Source: Ignavibacteria bacterium (GTDB lineage Bacteria > Bacteroidota > Ignavibacteria > Kapaibacteriales > UBA4661). From it: DNA of 64,000 bases. The DNA lies in contig JAAFIV010000018.1 in the NCBI GenBank assembly GCA_013298775.1, positions 29,792 through 93,791 on the forward strand. The letters are read 5' to 3'. Each line of letters opens with the position of its first letter. Within the stretch, counting starts at the first letter, position 1. The notes beneath the pieces are model-generated. The model saw only the letters and a program-made list of their open reading frames with translations, ran no database searches and was not told where the DNA came from. The position numbers and the translations under genes were made by a program. Below are positions 62,498-64,000 of the stretch, piece after piece.

Positions 62498-62555
62498 ACG
62501 CTCTTCCTCCTCTAGCAAATGATAACGATTAGGCGGGAAGAGCGTTTTTTTTCTT
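62498..62555 (+). terminator. Hairpin terminator after hslV
   Basis: AACGCTCTTCC pairs with GGAAGAGCGTT (62536-62546) across a 27-base loop, then a T run. Confidence 0.75.
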
Positions 62556-62586
62556 TTATTGGATTTTTTCCTTCGGCAATATCACC

Positions 62587-62683
62587 ACTGTCAGGTACAA
62601 TACCAGCAGCCGTCCAGCGAGTTTATACGCGAGCATTTCGACGGTCAAGAAATCGCACGACGGGGATAGTATCTGACCAGTTA
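62587..62683. repeat. Family B element, shortened copy
   Basis: Left end ACTGTCAGGTA and right end TATCTGACCAGTTA match the outer ends of the complete element at 12517 (one base lost on the left). AGCAGCCGTCCAGCGAGT and GCACGACGGGGATAGTAT match internal parts. The middle is rearranged or reduced to about 97 bases in total. Confidence 0.75.
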
Positions 62684-63212
62684 CTAATTTTTGCCCCAAA
62701 AATCCATAAAACCTGCTAGACAGCTCCTGTACTCGTGCTAACAGCCATTCGTCAAAAATATTCTGATGAGTTGCATGTTTTTTTTACATGTAAACACTTT
62801 TCAAGTCTTCAGTTAAAAAAGCGTTTTTTGTGCGAAATACGGTAAAAAAATCTTGATAAATGGTAACAATGTCAAAATGTAACGGAAAAACCGTTACATC
62901 TGTCACTGTTTTCGCTTTGTTTTATTTTGTAAATTGCAGCATAGTTTATTCAAAAACATCTGTGCAGTGCATCAAACCTTGGTTTCGGTAATAGATATAG
63001 ATTCTTTCGGAACGTACTCTTATGTTGTGTTCTTTGGAATAAACTTGTGTTGAAAACAATGGGAGAATACTCTGTTCGCCTACAGTGTAGCATACGGTGT
63101 AGTAGCAGTGCGCATGGTGTCAGCACTGCCGTAGCATTGAAATTTTGAGAATCATTTCTCCCTTTCTTCTGGTATATCAATATCTCTTTCATTTTTTGTC
63201 CTTAGGTGAAAT
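62684..63212. other. 529-base non-coding region upstream of a secreted-protein gene
   Basis: No gene is supported. It is AT-rich. It holds the inverted repeat CATG-(T)n-ACATG at about 62777-62793 and the perfect 9-bp palindrome ATGTAACGG-AAAAA-CCGTTACAT at 62877-62899. The length and inverted repeats suggest a regulated promoter region. Confidence 0.55.
62877..62899. promoter_or_regulatory. Perfect palindrome, possible operator or RNA hairpin
   Basis: ATGTAACGG and CCGTTACAT are exact inverted repeats around AAAAA. It lies 314 bases before the ATG of the secreted repeat protein. It has no T run on either side, so it is not an ordinary terminator. Confidence 0.5.
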
Positions 63213-64000
63213 ATGTTTCCATTTCTCCCTTCTCTTCTCTGGCGTAGTGGGCTGAGTGCCGCTCTGCGTCGGGGTGTGCAGCTTGTTCTCGTGCTGGTGC
63301 TGCTTGGTGTCGGTTTCTCTCGGCTTCAGGCGCAAAATAACGGTGCGCTTGCTGCCTTTCCGACGTTTAACGGTGCTGTTCGTGCTATTGTGGTTCAAGG
63401 CACAATCATCTACGTTGGTGGTGATTTCACCCAAGCTACCAACGCACCCATCAACGGTGGCAATTCGCTCACCCGAAATCGCCTTGCTGCGATTAATGCC
63501 AACACGGGTGAGATTCTACCGTGGAACCCGGCGATAGACAACGGTAGTGTGTTTGCACTTGCAAGTTTCAACGGCACAGATATTGACGTTGGTGGTAGTT
63601 TTACCAGCGTCAATGGTGGAACAACGCGTAATCGTTTATGCACATACACGAACGCTGGAGCATTGCATTCATTTAATCCAAATATGAATAATGATGTTTA
63701 TGCGCTTACGTGGTGTGGAACAAGGCTTGTGGCTGCAGGAGCGTTCAGTACCGTAAACGGGGGAACAGCCAGAAATCTCATTTGTTCTTTTTCGGGTGGT
63801 CTCCTGGACACTTGGGATCCAAACGTTACGACCAATCCAATACTAAGTCTATCACCAAGTGCTACTACTGTCCTTGCTGGGGGTGCGTTTAATTATGTTG
63901 GTGCGATTATCCCTGCGAACATACGCTTTGGTACTGCTGACATAGATTTAACCACAGGTGTCCGGACACCTTTTCTCGCAAATGCAGATAACACCGTTCG
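63213..64000 (+). CDS. Secreted delta-60/DUF5122-like repeat protein, 3' end missing
   Basis: The frame opens at ATG 63213 and stays open to the window end (262 codons so far). The signal peptide is long, with RRGVQLVLVLVLLGVGFSR before LQAQNNG. The mature part has repeated units with YVGGDFT, DVGGSFTSVNGGTTRNRL, AAGAFSTVNGGTARNLI and LAGGAFNYVG, and IDNGSVFALA-type strands between them. This is the pattern of delta-60/DUF5122 propeller-like surface proteins, often very large with a C-terminal sorting domain. Ribosome site TTAGGTG lies before the ATG. Confidence 0.85.
   Translation, partial: MFPFLPSLLWRSGLSAALRRGVQLVLVLVLLGVGFSRLQAQNNGALAAFPTFNGAVRAIVVQGTIIYVGGDFTQATNAPINGGNSLTRNRLAAINANTGEILPWNPAIDNGSVFALASFNGTDIDVGGSFTSVNGGTTRNRLCTYTNAGALHSFNPNMNNDVYALTWCGTRLVAAGAFSTVNGGTARNLICSFSGGLLDTWDPNVTTNPILSLSPSATTVLAGGAFNYVGAIIPANIRFGTADIDLTTGVRTPFLANADNTV

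Overview
The window most likely comes from a bacterium of the Bacteroidota/Chlorobiota side of the FCB group. This is inferred from a secreted protein with a Por (type IX) secretion-like C-terminal domain at 58809-61091, a glucosamine-6-phosphate deaminase fused to a PIG-L deacetylase, a NamZ (DUF1343)-beta-lactamase fusion, a tricorn-like protease, and an AraC/YceI/SDR cassette. No rRNA, tRNA, CRISPR array or intact transposase gene was seen. About 50 genes are supported. The first (DUF1569, 5' end missing) and the last (repeat-containing secreted protein, 3' end missing) run off the window.

Layout. 1-13.5 kb is a mixed housekeeping and accessory stretch: DUF1801, YdeI-like, an unknown lipoprotein, a GAF protein, a PAS histidine kinase, an AlkA-like glycosylase, a phage-like protein, an esterase, MarR-GNAT and GNAT proteins, a FucP-like sugar permease with a Crp/Fnr regulator, and an outer-membrane-like protein. 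13.5-20.3 kb is a run of minus-strand genes: S9 peptidase, a PIN/antitoxin pair, a LysE exporter, two Uma2 paralogues and a subtilase. 20.5-34.8 kb is a one-directional chemosensory and phosphorelay cluster: CheA with two Hpt domains, an MCP with a CxxCH haem-type sensor, CheR, CheB, a REC-CheD fusion, CheY, an Hpt-REC protein, a REC-PAS-HK-REC-Hpt hybrid kinase and a second stand-alone REC. 35-46 kb holds amino-sugar functions (NamZ-beta-lactamase, HGSNAT-like acetyltransferase, NagB-PIG-L), a TonB-like protein, a hydrolase/CBM9 pair, a second MCP and an Rpn-family nuclease. 46-53 kb has the AraC-YceI-SDR cassette, the tricorn-like protease and a third Uma2. 53.5-57.6 kb is a small glycan locus (GT4, unknown protein, UDP-GlcNAc 2-epimerase, methyltransferase). 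57.9-64 kb contains an ABA4-like membrane protein, a VIT-domain secreted protein, a PD-(D/E)XK-like protein, HslV and the start of a large secreted protein.

How the genes work together. The chemosensory cluster contains sensor, kinase, adaptation enzymes (CheR, CheB and CheD) and several phosphate acceptors. It has no stand-alone cheW and no flagellar gene nearby, so its output is unclear; gliding, pili or gene regulation are possible. The amino-sugar genes fit peptidoglycan or chitin sugar salvage.

The most unusual feature is not coding. The intergenic spaces carry at least four unrelated families of roughly 100-190 bp palindromic elements. Most are built as two inverted internal palindromes enclosed by outer inverted arms. 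One copy appears to have inserted at a TA at the end of the Crp/Fnr gene and shortened the protein. Another half-copy encodes the C-terminal tail of a protein in the glycan locus. Many short (12-21 bp), about three-copy tandem repeats also occur, both between genes and in heptad-repeat tails of the Uma2 proteins.
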